Assembly: GCA_021769225.1 (NCBI GenBank)
Contig: JAETTH010000006.1
Span: 1-54,593, forward strand
Direction of reading: 5' to 3'
Length of the DNA stretch: 54,593 nucleotides
Source: Erysipelotrichaceae bacterium
GTDB lineage: Bacteria; Bacillota; Clostridia; TANB77; CAG-508
The position numbers and the translations under genes were made by a program. The notes beneath the pieces are model-generated. The model did not search any database. It worked only from the letters and a program-made list of their open reading frames with translations, and was not told the DNA's origin. Positions 17,704 through 27,335 of the stretch are shown here, piece after piece (position 1 is the stretch's first letter; each line of letters begins with the position of its first letter).

Positions 17704-18723
17704 ATGAAAAAGTACTTAATTTCAGGAGCAATACTTGCTATCATAATTATAGCGATTGTTGTAATCAACTTATTGATAGGAGCAAAAACACAAGACAATA
17801 TGGTAACAATTCGATTAAATGAAGTAACTCATTCGGTTTTCTATGCACCACAATATGTAGCAATGGCAAATGGATATTTTACAGAAGAAAACTTAAATAT
17901 TGAACTTACTACAGGGCAAGGCTCTGATAAAGTAATGACAGCAATTTTAGCAGGACAGAGCGATATTGGATTAGCAGGACCAGAGACATCTATTTATGTC
18001 TATAACGAAGGAAAAGAAGACTATACACAAGTCTTTGCACAACTAACGAAAAAAGATGGATCATTTTTAGTAAGTAGAAAAGAAGAACCAGATTTTAGTT
18101 GGGAAAATTTAAGAGGTACTACTGTTATTCCAGGAAGAAAAGGTGGAGTACCATATATGACATTAGAATATGTTATTAAGAAAAACGGATTAAATCCACA
18201 AACCGATTTGGTTCTAGATGATAGTATCAAATTTGATTTAATGGCAGGAGCATTTACGGGAGGAAATGCAGACTATGTAACTTTATTTGAACCAACTGCA
18301 TCTTTAACACAAAATGCAGGAAAAGGATATATTGTTGCATCTGTAGGAGAAGCATCTGGAGAAATTCCATATACAGCATATTGTGCTAAAAAGAGTTACA
18401 TTGAAAGCAATCCAGAAATTATTCAAAAATTTACCAATGCAATTTATAAAGGCCAACTTTGGGTAGAAGAACATAGTGCAGAGGAAGTAGCTACATTAAT
18501 TCAAAGCTATTTCCCAGATACCGATTTAGACATATTAACGCAAGTAATGCAACGATATAAAGATATCGATGTATGGAACGATACCCCAGTATTAAAACAA
18601 GAATCTTTTGAACTATTACAAGAAGTTATGAGCGAAGCTGGAGAGTTAAAGCAAAATGCACCATATGATAAGGTAGTAAATAACAATTATGCAGAAAAAG
18701 CAATTGAACAAGTGAAAAAATAA
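17704..18723 (+). CDS. NMT1/THI5-like substrate-binding protein of the ABC importer
   Basis: A 339-residue extracytoplasmic solute-binding protein. Residues 5-26 form a membrane segment without a lipobox Cys, so it is probably held by an uncleaved anchor rather than as a lipoprotein. The mature part has the NMT1-type features FYAPQYVAMANGYF, LTTGQGSDKVMTAILAGQSDIGLAGPE and the late YTAYCAKKSYIE. Substrates of this class include pyrimidine thiamine precursors, sulfonates and nitrate. It belongs to the importer encoded just upstream but has its own ribosome site after a stem-loop. Confidence 0.88.
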   Translation: MKKYLISGAILAIIIIAIVVINLLIGAKTQDNMVTIRLNEVTHSVFYAPQYVAMANGYFTEENLNIELTTGQGSDKVMTAILAGQSDIGLAGPETSIYVYNEGKEDYTQVFAQLTKKDGSFLVSRKEEPDFSWENLRGTTVIPGRKGGVPYMTLEYVIKKNGLNPQTDLVLDDSIKFDLMAGAFTGGNADYVTLFEPTASLTQNAGKGYIVASVGEASGEIPYTAYCAKKSYIESNPEIIQKFTNAIYKGQLWVEEHSAEEVATLIQSYFPDTDLDILTQVMQRYKDIDVWNDTPVLKQESFELLQEVMSEAGELKQNAPYDKVVNNNYAEKAIEQVKK

Positions 18724-18730
18724 ATAAGAG

Positions 18731-18759
18731 AAAAGAGGAGTAATTTCTACTCCTTTTTT
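18731..18759 (+). terminator. Intrinsic terminator after the ABC importer genes
   Basis: AGAGGAGTA pairs with TACTCCTTTTTT around a short loop. Confidence 0.8.
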
Positions 18760-18826
18760 CTAAGTAAAAATGCTATTTTCAAAAAAGAAAAAAGTCTAAT
18801 CTATTTTTCATAAACAATCTATTTTT

Positions 18827-18855
18827 TTGACATTTCATATACTTTATGACATAAT
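18827..18855 (+). promoter_or_regulatory. Promoter of the dCMP deaminase gene
   Basis: TTGACA (18827-18832) and CATAAT (18850-18855) have a 17-bp spacer. Confidence 0.75.
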
Positions 18856-18885
18856 AAGAAAAAATAAAAAGGAGGCTTTTAAATT

Positions 18886-19368
18886 ATGTCTTCAAAAAGA
18901 ACAGACTATATCGATTGGGATTCTTACTTTATGGGAATAGCACTTCTTTCTGGACAAAGGAGTAAAGACCCATCTACTCAAGTAGGAGCTTGTATTGTAA
19001 AAAACAAAAAAATTTTATCAGTAGGATATAATGGAGCACCCAACGGATATGATGACAATAACATGCCATGGGAAAGAGAAGGAGACTTTTTAAATACAAA
19101 ATATGCATATGTATGTCATGCGGAATTAAATGCAATTTTAAATAATAAAGGAACAAACTTAGAAGGAGCAACAATTTATGTTGATCTATTTCCTTGTAAT
19201 GAATGTGCAAAAGCAATTATTCAAAGTGGAATTAAAGAAATTATCTATAAAAGTGATAAATATGATGGAACAGATAGTAATATAGTAGCTAAGAAAATGT
19301 TAGACTATTGTCATGTAAAATATACAAAATATGAACCTAGAAACCGAAGCATAACTCTTGAGTTATAA
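18886..19368 (+). CDS. Deoxycytidylate (dCMP) deaminase, ComEB-like
   Basis: 160 residues with the zinc deaminase signature: CHAELNAI (His ligand and catalytic Glu) and PCNECAK (two Cys ligands). The N-terminal RSKDPSTQVGACIV and GYNGAPNGYDD are typical of dCMP deaminases, which make dUMP for thymidylate synthesis. AAGGAGG lies before the ATG. The neighbouring SplB gene is also DNA-related, but no operon can be shown. Confidence 0.93.
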   Translation: MSSKRTDYIDWDSYFMGIALLSGQRSKDPSTQVGACIVKNKKILSVGYNGAPNGYDDNNMPWEREGDFLNTKYAYVCHAELNAILNNKGTNLEGATIYVDLFPCNECAKAIIQSGIKEIIYKSDKYDGTDSNIVAKKMLDYCHVKYTKYEPRNRSITLEL

Positions 19369-19441
19369 TTTAGTATAGACAGATAATAGTATAAAAATAT
19401 AAAATTTGGCAAAAATAGAAAAAAGAAAAGGTGGGTTAAAA

Positions 19442-20446
19442 ATGTTTTTGCCAAAAGCTATTTATTATGAAAAAGCTGCTAGAGAATATGAATTAGGAAA
19501 GAAACTGCTAGAAAGATACGAAGAAAAGCAAATTCCGATGATAGAAATTGAAAATCATAATAACATTCCAGAAATGAGAAATAAAGAAAATTCAGAATTT
19601 GCCAATATGAAACAAAATCTTATTATTGGAGTTCGAAAAACACATCGATTTGTTCCCAATCAAAAAACATCTGACTTTTTAGTACCATACACTTCATCAG
19701 GTTGTATTGCTATGTGTATGTACTGTTATTTAGTATGCAACTATAATAAATGTTCTTATCTAAGACTATTTGTTAATCGAGAACAAATGCTAGATAAAAT
19801 CATCAAAGTCGCAAATCAAGAGAATCGAGATTTAACTTTTGAGATAGGAAGCAATAGTGATTTAGTATTAGAAAATACAATCACAGGAAATTTAGATTGG
19901 ACAATCGAAAAATTTGCAAAACAGGAAAAGGGGTATTTAACTTTACCTACTAAATTTGATATGGTAGATTCTTTATTACCATTGAATCATAGAAAAAGAA
20001 CCATTATACGAATGAGCTTAAATCCACAGGAAATTATCAATAAAGTGGAATTTGGAACATCCAGGTTAAAAGATAGAATAGAAGCAATCAATAAATTAGC
20101 AGATGCAGATTATCCAATTGGAATTTTAATTGCACCAGTCATTCTAGTTGAGAACTGGAAAGTTTTATATGAACAATTGATTAAAATTATGGCAGAAAAC
20201 TTAAATCCAAAAGTAAAAAAGCAAGCTTTTTTTGAGATAATCTTTATGACCTATAGTTATGTCCATCGAATGATTAACAAAGAAGCATTTCCAATGGCAA
20301 TTGATCTATACCAAAAAGAAATTATGACAGTAAGAGGGAAAGGAAAATATAGATATCAAACAGAAGTAAAGCAAGAAGCAGAAGTTTTTTTAAGAAATTT
20401 ATTAGAAAAACACTTTCCAGAAAATAAGATTTGGTATGTAGTATAA
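19442..20446 (+). CDS. splB: Spore photoproduct lyase (radical SAM)
   Basis: Start placed at ATG 19442, after AAGGTGGG; the upstream TTG at 19406 has no ribosome site. The 334-residue protein aligns with SplB over its length: LIIGVRKTHRF, the radical-SAM cluster C88-xxx-C92-xx-C95 (SSGCIAMCMYCYL), and PTKFDMVDSLL. It repairs the thymine dimer formed in UV-irradiated spores during germination. In the loop matching the Bacillus EASCTSD segment, where Cys141 donates the hydrogen atom, this protein reads EIGSNSD, so that Cys is Ser137. This may be a clostridial lineage feature. The gene implies a spore former. Confidence 0.92.
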   Translation: MFLPKAIYYEKAAREYELGKKLLERYEEKQIPMIEIENHNNIPEMRNKENSEFANMKQNLIIGVRKTHRFVPNQKTSDFLVPYTSSGCIAMCMYCYLVCNYNKCSYLRLFVNREQMLDKIIKVANQENRDLTFEIGSNSDLVLENTITGNLDWTIEKFAKQEKGYLTLPTKFDMVDSLLPLNHRKRTIIRMSLNPQEIINKVEFGTSRLKDRIEAINKLADADYPIGILIAPVILVENWKVLYEQLIKIMAENLNPKVKKQAFFEIIFMTYSYVHRMINKEAFPMAIDLYQKEIMTVRGKGKYRYQTEVKQEAEVFLRNLLEKHFPENKIWYVV

Positions 20447-20487
20447 AAGATAAATTACTAAAATAAACAAAAAATAGAAAAATATGA

Positions 20488-20527
20488 TATAATAACTCCA
20501 AGATATTAAAAATCGAGGAGTTTTTTT
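20488..20527 (+). promoter_or_regulatory. tcdA promoter and ribosome-site hairpin
   Basis: TATAAT (20488-20493) is followed at once by AACTCC (20494-20499), which is complementary to GGAGTT (20517-20522), the ribosome site. A T8 run then leads into the ATG at 20529. Read-through RNA could fold this as a weak terminator, while RNA from the local promoter would start after the 5' arm. Confidence 0.45.
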
Positions 20528-20528
20528 T

Positions 20529-21272
20529 ATGGTTAATCAATTTTCGAGAACAGAATTATTAATTGGAAAAGAAGGATTAGAAAAGTTAAAAAGAGCAAAA
20601 GTAGCAATCTTTGGAATAGGAGGAGTAGGCTCTTTTGTAGTAGAAGCATTAGTAAGAGCAGGAGTTTATCATTTTGTATTAATTGATCATGATCGTGTTT
20701 CATTAAGTAATTTAAATAGACAGCTGATTGCCACAAGAAAGACAATTGGAGAATATAAAGTAGATGTAATGAAAGAAAGAATCTTGCAAATCAATCCATA
20801 TGCAACAGTAGAAGTAATCAAACAATTCTATATGCCAGACACAGCAGAAAACTTTTTAGATGATTCTTATTCCTATATCATAGATGCAATAGATACAGTA
20901 ACAGCAAAATTAAGTTTAGTAGAAGAAGCAAATAAAAGAAATATTCCTATTATTTCTTCTATGGGAACTGGAAATAAGATACATCCAGAACTACTAGAGA
21001 TTACAGATATTTATAAAACATCGGTATGTCCTCTTGCAAAGGTTATGAGACAGAACTTAAGAAAAAGAGGAATTAAAAAATTAACAGTTGTATATTCAAA
21101 AGAAGAACCAATTAAAATAAAAGAGGAAGAAATAGAAAAAGCAAAACAAGAAACTGTTCAGCAAAACGGAGAAGTCATCTCTGGTAAAAAAGCAGTACCA
21201 GGAAGCATTTCATTTGTACCAGGCACTGCCGGACTTATTATAGCAGGAAAAGTAATAAGAGACTTAATTTAA
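20529..21272 (+). CDS. tcdA: tRNA threonylcarbamoyladenosine dehydratase (ThiF/MoeB-like E1 family)
   Basis: A 247-residue cytosolic enzyme that cyclises t6A37 of tRNA in an ATP-dependent way. Visible are the nucleotide loop GIGGVGSFVVEAL, the acidic DHDRVSLSNLNRQ segment, DAIDTVTAKL and the late VCPLAKVMRQNLRKRGI region. Length and C-terminal architecture fit TcdA (YgdL/CsdL) rather than MoeB or ThiF. Confidence 0.92.
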   Translation: MVNQFSRTELLIGKEGLEKLKRAKVAIFGIGGVGSFVVEALVRAGVYHFVLIDHDRVSLSNLNRQLIATRKTIGEYKVDVMKERILQINPYATVEVIKQFYMPDTAENFLDDSYSYIIDAIDTVTAKLSLVEEANKRNIPIISSMGTGNKIHPELLEITDIYKTSVCPLAKVMRQNLRKRGIKKLTVVYSKEEPIKIKEEEIEKAKQETVQQNGEVISGKKAVPGSISFVPGTAGLIIAGKVIRDLI

Positions 21273-21279
21273 GGAAAGA

Positions 21280-21329
21280 AAAAGAGGAAAATCTAAGCAA
21301 AACAAGCTTACATTTCCCTCTTTTTTGTT
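21280..21329. terminator. Bidirectional terminator between tcdA and the P-type ATPase gene
   Basis: AAAAAGAGGAAAATCTAAGC pairs imperfectly with GCTTACATTTCCCTCTTTTTT. It is A-rich upstream and T-rich downstream, between converging genes. Confidence 0.8.
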
Positions 21330-23947
21330 ATAACCACTCATGAAATTTTTGGATATATCGATGTTTTACTCCTAATGCGATAATACAATATAAAATAGGG
21401 ACTAAAATAATAACACTAATATAAATAGGAGGAAGAGGAACCAGTCCAATCATATTTCCTAAAAAAGTACTTGGTACTAAAATGGCAATAATACTAAGAG
21501 CAATGCTAAATACATACACTGTTTTAGAACTGTTACTTTGAATAAATGGTATTTTAGCGGTACGAATAATATGAAGACCAATTAAGTTAGAAACGACTCC
21601 ATAGGAGAACCAGATTGTTTGAAATAAAGCGGCATCTGGCTCTTTTAAATGAAAACCAAACCATAAAATAGCAAAAACTAATAAATCAAACATAGAGCTG
21701 GTTGGTCCCATAAAAAGCATAAAACGTTTTAAACTTTGAATATTTAATCTTCGAGGCTCTCTTAAATATTCCTCATCTACATGATCAAAAGGAAGTGAAA
21801 GCTGACCAATATCATAAAGTAAGCTCTGTACTAAAAGCTGAATTGGTGTAATAGGTAGAAAAGGTAATAAAACAGAAGCAATTAAAACAGATAAAACTTC
21901 TCCAAAGTTAAAACTAACAGCCATTTTTACATACTTCATTAAATTGCCAAAAGTACGTCTTCCTTCAATAACACCATCTAATAATACATTTAAATCTTTC
22001 TCAAGTAAAATGATATCGGCTGTTTCTTTGGCAATATCAACAGCAGTATCAACAGAAATACCAACATCACTATTGGTAAGAGAAGGACTATCATTAATTC
22101 CATCACCCATATAGCCAACTACATTTCCGTGACTCTTTTAAAACACGAATAATTCTTGCTTTTTGAACAGGAGATAATTTAGCAAATACATTTACTTTTT
22201 GAAGTAAACGACTAAGAGCTAAATCATTTAAGCGATCCACCTGACTTCCTAAAACGATAGAAGAAGTATTAACATTTACCTTATCACAAATTGCTTTGGT
22301 TACCTCCAAATTATCACCAGTTAAAATCATAACGCGAATACCATAATCATTTAATTTTTCAATGGCAACTTTAGCAGATTCTTTAGGCGGATCTAAAAAT
22401 CCAATAAATCCAATTAAAGTCATTTCATTTTCATCTTTTATTTCAAAATTTTCATCTTTTTGTAACTCTCTTTTTTCACAAACTGCTACAACACGCATTC
22501 CTTGCTTATTTAAAGTTTTAGAAATAGAGCGAATTTTAGATTTTAATTCATCAGTAAAACAAACAATTTCACCTTGAAATTTTGCGGTATTACAAATGCC
22601 TAAAATTTCTTCTACAGCACCTTTGGTAATGAGTACTTTTTGATTTGTTTCTTTAGATGAAACAATAACAGAAAGGCGGCGCCTTGAAAAATCAAAAGGA
22701 ATTTCATCTATTTTTAGATAATTATCTTTTAAAAAAGCAACTTGCTTTTCTTCAGCTTTATGAATAATTGCTTCATCAATATTTCCCTTTAATCCAGTTT
22801 GAAAATAGGAATTTAAAAAGGCTTGCTCTAAAACAGAAAAATCTTCTTCTCCTTGAACATTTAAATACTTTTCTAAAACAATTTTATCCTCTGTTAAAGT
22901 CCCTGTTTTATCTGTACATAAAATATTCATTGCCCCAAAGTTTTGAATTGAATCCAACTTTTTCACAATTGTCTTCTTTTTAGACATACGAATAGCACCT
23001 TTTGCCAAACTAGAAGATAAAATAACAGGAAGTAAAAGAGGGGTAATTCCAATTGCAATGGCAACTGCAAATGTAAAAGCAGTCAAAATGTTATGCTTCC
23101 AAGCATTTAAGAAAAAAGTAATGGGAATCATAACAAGCATAAAACGAATTAAAAGCTTACTAATATTTTGAATACCCTTTTCAAAATCTGTCTTAGGTTT
23201 ACCAGTTTCTAATGTATGAGCAACTTTACCAAAATAAGTATCAGGGGCAAGCTTTATAACAAGAGCTTTAGCAGAACCACTAATGACATTAGTCCCCATA
23301 AAACAAATAGTATTTAAATCAGAAAGAGAATAATCAGAAGCAAGAGGTTCTTCTAAATTGACTACTTTTTTAATTGCATCTGATTCACCTGTTAAAGAAG
23401 ATTGACTAACATGCAAATCTTTAGACTCGATTACCCTTAAATCAGCTGGAATCATATCACCAGCAGACAAAAGTACAATATCACCTAAAGTAATTCTTGG
23501 GATAGGAATCTTTTCCTTTTTAGCATCTCTTAAGACTGTTGCTGTGGTTGCTACTAGACTTCTTAATTTGCTAGCAGCTTGATTAGAACGAAACTCCTGA
23601 AAAAATTCCAAAAGAGTACTAGTCAAAACCAGAATTAAAATCACAACAATATTCGAATAATTAGGATGAGAAGCTAAAACAATATCAGTATAAATTAAAA
23701 CAGCAGCAATTCCTAATAAAATACGGTTAAAAGGACTAAATAAGCTACTAAAAAAATAGAAATACCACTTTTTTTCTTTCCCTTCCTTTAATTGATTAAA
23801 ACCATACTTATGTAAAAAGGAAGAAGCCATATCAGAAGTAAGTCCATTGGGATTAGAAGAAAAAGATGAAAGAAGATCTGATACAGAACTTTTCGAAACA
23901 GTACCATACATTTTATCAATATCTACATTTTGATTATAACTTGCCAA
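21328..23947 (-). CDS. mgtA: Mg2+-importing P-type ATPase (MgtA/MgtB), frameshifted
   Basis: Start TTG at 23947 after AAGGAGTG on the minus strand. The first frame (to 22103) has the actuator LTGESDAIKK, phosphorylation site LCTDKTGTLTEDK, and the nucleotide domain. The remainder (MGDGINDSPSLTNSD, then the C-terminal helices with QLLVQSLLYDIGQLSLPFDHVDEE typical of MgtA) lies in another frame ending at 21328. Removing one A from the A4 run (plus-strand T 22136-22139) joins them as ...RVLKSHGNVVGYMGDGIND..., ~870 residues, normal for MgtA. An 11-bp-spaced TTACA array lies ~105 bp upstream. No Mg2+ riboswitch (M-box) is evident in the short leader. Confidence 0.88.
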
Positions 23948-24049
23948 AATTTTTCACTCCTTTTCTATTTTAAGTATGTACAAATAAAAAAAGAGTATTC
24001 ACAAAGAAAAGAGAAAAATTAAGAGGAAAAAAAGTAGAAAAACACATGC

Positions 24050-24088
24050 ATGAAATTGTTTTGTAACAAAAATGTAATATTTCTGTAA
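24050..24088 (-). promoter_or_regulatory. Direct repeats with 11-bp spacing (PhoP/OmpR-type site)
   Basis: Read on the minus strand: TTACAG (24083-24088), TTACAT (24072-24077), TTACAA (24061-24066) and the weaker TTTCAT (24050-24055), each exactly 11 bp apart. This spacing is what OmpR-family dimers bind, and the hexamer resembles the Bacillus PhoP box. It lies in the shared region between mgtA (minus) and nrdD (plus). Confidence 0.5.
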
Positions 24089-24228
24089 CATAACTTGCCG
24101 AAGTATATTAAAATTAAGCATTACATAGAATTTTTACAAAAAAAACCATATGGAAAAAAGGCAAAAAAAACCTACAAACATGCTAAAAATAAATAAAAAA
24201 AAAGAAATGTTACATAATGCCATAAAAC

Positions 24229-24255
24229 TTGACATTGATTTTTAATTAAGATAAT
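24229..24255 (+). promoter_or_regulatory. Probable nrdD promoter
   Basis: A consensus TTGACA (24229-24234) is followed by GATAAT (24250-24255) with a short 15-bp spacer. The rest of the 438-bp mgtA-nrdD spacer holds the repeat array at 24050-24088 and the structured leader at 24256-24380. Confidence 0.5.
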
Positions 24256-24380
24256 CTATAGTTACGCTGAAGCTTGAAAAAGGTTCTGCGCGTAAGAAAA
24301 ATCGCTCTAGCATTGGCAAAGATATCTTATGCCGAAAGACATAGGTTAAAATAAATGCAAATTTAAATTATAGGGGGAAA
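24256..24380 (+). promoter_or_regulatory. Structured 5' leader of nrdD, class not recognised
   Basis: About 120 nt with clear pairing: TTACGC (near 24262) with GCGTAA (near 24290), enclosing an inner GAAGCTT/AAGGTTC stem; then a hairpin GGCAAAGATATCTTATGCC (near 24316-24334). Its G+C content is higher than that of the flanking spacer. It does not match riboswitch consensuses I can recall (cobalamin, TPP, purine, c-di-GMP-I). The position suggests control of the reductase operon. Confidence 0.45.
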
Positions 24381-24385
24381 AGAAA

Positions 24386-26674
24386 ATGCAAGTTGTAAAA
24401 AGAGATGGTAGGATTGTAGATTACAATCCAGAGAGAATTGTAAAGGCTGTTATGCTTGCAATGTCACATACACCAGCAGGAGTAGACATTGACCTAGCAA
24501 ATAAAGTAGCAGCAAGTGTAGAAAAATCATTAGACGGTAAAATTCAAACTACTGTTTATGAGATTCAAGACCTAGTAGAAAAGAAACTAATGGGAACATC
24601 TAGAAAGGAAGTAGCACAAGAATACATTACTTATCGATACAATAGAGATGTTGCAAGAAAATCAAAAACAAAAGAAATGTTCTTAGAAATTATTGAAGCA
24701 AAAGCAAATGATGTAACAAGAGAAAATGCAAACATGAATGCAGATACACCAGCAGGAATGATGATGAAATTTGCATCAGAAACAACAAAACCATTTGTAG
24801 ATGATTTCCTATTATCACAAGAAGCAAGAGAAGCACAGCAAAATGGATATATTCATATTCATGATAAAGACTATTACCCAACAAAGAGTTTAACCTGTTT
24901 ACAACATCCATTAGATAAAATATTACAAAATGGCTTTAGAGCAGGACATGGATCATCAAGACCAGCAAAAAGAATTGAAACTGCATCTATTATCGGATGT
25001 ATTTCAATGGAAACAGTACAAAATGAAATGCATGGTGGACAAGCAATCCCAGCATTTGATTTCTACCTAGCACCATATGTAAAATTAACCTTTATTGAAG
25101 AATTAAAGAAAATTGAAGATTTACTTGGAAAAGACTTATCTAGACTATATGACTACCAACCAAAAGAATATGAAAAGAAAGATTTAGGAGACCTAAAAGG
25201 AGAAGAAAGAGACATCCAAGCAGCAATTAATGGAACAGTATCTAGAGTACATCAAGCGATGGAAGCATTTATCCATAATATGAACACCATCCACTCAAGA
25301 GGAGGAAACCAAGTAGTATTCAGCTCTGTAAACTATGGAACTGACACATCACCAGAAGGAAGATGTATTATAAGAGAAATGCTTTTATCAACAGAAAGAG
25401 GAGTTGGAAATGGAGAAACTCCAATCTTCCCAATCCAAATTTGGAAAAAGAAAAGAGGAGTAAACTATCTACCAGAAGATCCAAACTATGATTTATATAA
25501 ATTAGCATGTAAAGTTACAGCAAAAAGATTTTTTCCTAACTTCATTAACTTAGATGCAACATTTAATAGAAGTGACAAATGGAAAGCAGACGATCCAAAT
25601 AGATACATTTATGAATGTGCAACAATGGGATGTAGAACAAGAGTATTTGCTGATCGCCACGGTGAAAACACATCAGTTGGTAGAGGAAACCTATCTTTCA
25701 CAACAGTTAACCTAGTAAAACTTGCTATTGAATCTGCTTATGAAGCACAAGAACAATTAGGACTAAAATTTGAACTTGGCCGTGGTAGTGAAGCTAATAT
25801 GACACCAGCTTTCAAAAAGGCAGTAAGAAAAATCTATCTAGAAAAACTAAAGAAATATACAGATGTTGCAGCAAGACAACTATATGATAGATACAAATTT
25901 CAATGTACAGCAGTAGCAAAACAATTCCCATTATTAATGAGTGGACTATGGGTTGGAAGTGAAAACTTAAAACCAAATGACTCTGTAGAACCAGTATTAA
26001 AACATGGAACATTAGGAATTGGATTTATTGGATTAGCAGAAGCACTAACAGTACTTACAGGAAAACATCATGGAGAATCAGATGATGCTCAAAAATTAGG
26101 ACTAGAAATTGTTGGACAAATCAATGATGCTTGTAGTGAATACTCTGAAAAATATGACTTAAATTACTCTTGTTTAGCAACACCAGCAGAAGGATTATCA
26201 GGAAAATTCACAAAAAGAGATCGCAAAGAATATGGAACTATTTTAGGAGTAACAGATAAAGATTATTATACAAATAGTAACCATGTTCCAGTATGGTACA
26301 AATGTACCGCAAAACATAAAGCAGAAATAGAAGCACCATATCATGCATTAACAAGTGGTGGACATATCTTCTATATCGAGCTTGATGGTGATGCAACACA
26401 TAATCCAGATACTATTGAAGCAGTAGTAGACTTAATGGATAAATACAATATGGGATATGGTTCAGTAAACCATACACGTTCAAGATGTATGCAATGTGGA
26501 TTTGAAAATGCAGATGCAAATCTTACAGAATGTCCAATGTGTGGAGGAACTGACATTGATACCATCCAAAGAATTACAGGATACTTAGTAGGAACAACAT
26601 CTCGTTGGAACAATGGTAAACTTGCAGAATTAAAAGACAGAGTAACACATGATACAGGAGTAAAAGGGGCTTAA
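24386..26674 (+). CDS. nrdD: Anaerobic ribonucleoside-triphosphate reductase (class III)
   Basis: A 762-residue glycyl-radical enzyme reducing NTPs to dNTPs without oxygen. An N-terminal ATP-cone (about 1-95, VVKRDGRIVDYNPERI) gives dATP feedback control. The catalytic barrel follows, with NxxTIHSRGGNQVVFSSVNYGTD. The C-terminus has the zinc Cys pairs CMQCGF and CPMCGG, then the glycyl-radical loop RITGYLVGTTSRWNNGK with radical Gly732, 30 residues from the end as in the family. The activase gene nrdG follows after 73 bp. The gene has a structured leader and a strong -35. Confidence 0.97.
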   Translation: MQVVKRDGRIVDYNPERIVKAVMLAMSHTPAGVDIDLANKVAASVEKSLDGKIQTTVYEIQDLVEKKLMGTSRKEVAQEYITYRYNRDVARKSKTKEMFLEIIEAKANDVTRENANMNADTPAGMMMKFASETTKPFVDDFLLSQEAREAQQNGYIHIHDKDYYPTKSLTCLQHPLDKILQNGFRAGHGSSRPAKRIETASIIGCISMETVQNEMHGGQAIPAFDFYLAPYVKLTFIEELKKIEDLLGKDLSRLYDYQPKEYEKKDLGDLKGEERDIQAAINGTVSRVHQAMEAFIHNMNTIHSRGGNQVVFSSVNYGTDTSPEGRCIIREMLLSTERGVGNGETPIFPIQIWKKKRGVNYLPEDPNYDLYKLACKVTAKRFFPNFINLDATFNRSDKWKADDPNRYIYECATMGCRTRVFADRHGENTSVGRGNLSFTTVNLVKLAIESAYEAQEQLGLKFELGRGSEANMTPAFKKAVRKIYLEKLKKYTDVAARQLYDRYKFQCTAVAKQFPLLMSGLWVGSENLKPNDSVEPVLKHGTLGIGFIGLAEALTVLTGKHHGESDDAQKLGLEIVGQINDACSEYSEKYDLNYSCLATPAEGLSGKFTKRDRKEYGTILGVTDKDYYTNSNHVPVWYKCTAKHKAEIEAPYHALTSGGHIFYIELDGDATHNPDTIEAVVDLMDKYNMGYGSVNHTRSRCMQCGFENADANLTECPMCGGTDIDTIQRITGYLVGTTSRWNNGKLAELKDRVTHDTGVKGA

Positions 26675-26747
26675 GATAAAAGCAAGAAGGTTTTCTTCTT
26701 GTACTACGCAAAATCACAAAGTTACATTAAAGATAGGGGAAATCGAT

Positions 26748-27251
26748 ATGAAAATGGCAGGATTTTATGATGAAAGTATTTCAAATGGATTAGGATGGAG
26801 AGCAGTACTATTTGTTAGTGGATGTCCACATGGATGCCCAGGATGCCATAACAAAGAAGCACAAGATTTTAACTATGGAGAAGAATTTAATAAACAAGAA
26901 ATTATAGATAAAATTGTAGACAATCCTATTCTAAGAGGAGTTACAATTAGTGGAGGAGAACCACTATGCAAAGAAAATATTCCAGAAGTTGTTGACTTTA
27001 TTAAAGATGTAAAAAAGGCAAAACCAAACTTTAATGTATGGTGCTATTCTGGATACACATTAGAAGAACTACAAGCAAGAAATGATAGTGTAACAAATGA
27101 AGCACTAAAAGAAATAGATGTATTAGTTGACGGAGAATTTCAAATTGGAAAAAAAGATCCAACTTTAAAATTTAGAGGATCTTCTAACCAAAGAATTTTA
27201 GATGTACCAAAATGCCTAAAAACAGGTTCTGCCGTAGAACTAGCAGTATAA
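26748..27251 (+). CDS. nrdG: Anaerobic ribonucleotide reductase activating protein (radical SAM)
   Basis: 167 residues. It generates the glycyl radical on NrdD using S-adenosylmethionine and a 4Fe-4S cluster held by the CxxxCxxC motif in SGCPHGCPGCHN. The SAM-binding GGE motif is in TISGGEPL. It lies directly downstream of nrdD and ends at a terminator, so nrdD-nrdG form one unit. Confidence 0.96.
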   Translation: MKMAGFYDESISNGLGWRAVLFVSGCPHGCPGCHNKEAQDFNYGEEFNKQEIIDKIVDNPILRGVTISGGEPLCKENIPEVVDFIKDVKKAKPNFNVWCYSGYTLEELQARNDSVTNEALKEIDVLVDGEFQIGKKDPTLKFRGSSNQRILDVPKCLKTGSAVELAV

Positions 27252-27255
27252 ATAA

Positions 27256-27293
27256 AATGCCGCAATCGGAAGAAAATCGATTGCGACATTTTT
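27256..27293 (+). terminator. Intrinsic terminator of nrdD-nrdG
   Basis: TGCCGCAATCG (27259-27269) pairs with CGATTGCGACA (27278-27288), one mismatch, followed by T5. Confidence 0.88.
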
Positions 27294-27335
27294 ATGATCT
27301 ATAAAATTAAAAATAAAGATAAGGGGAGAAGAAAG

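Noticed and set aside
23948-24049. M-box Mg2+ riboswitch before mgtA
   Set aside because: The leader is unstructured and too short for an M-box.
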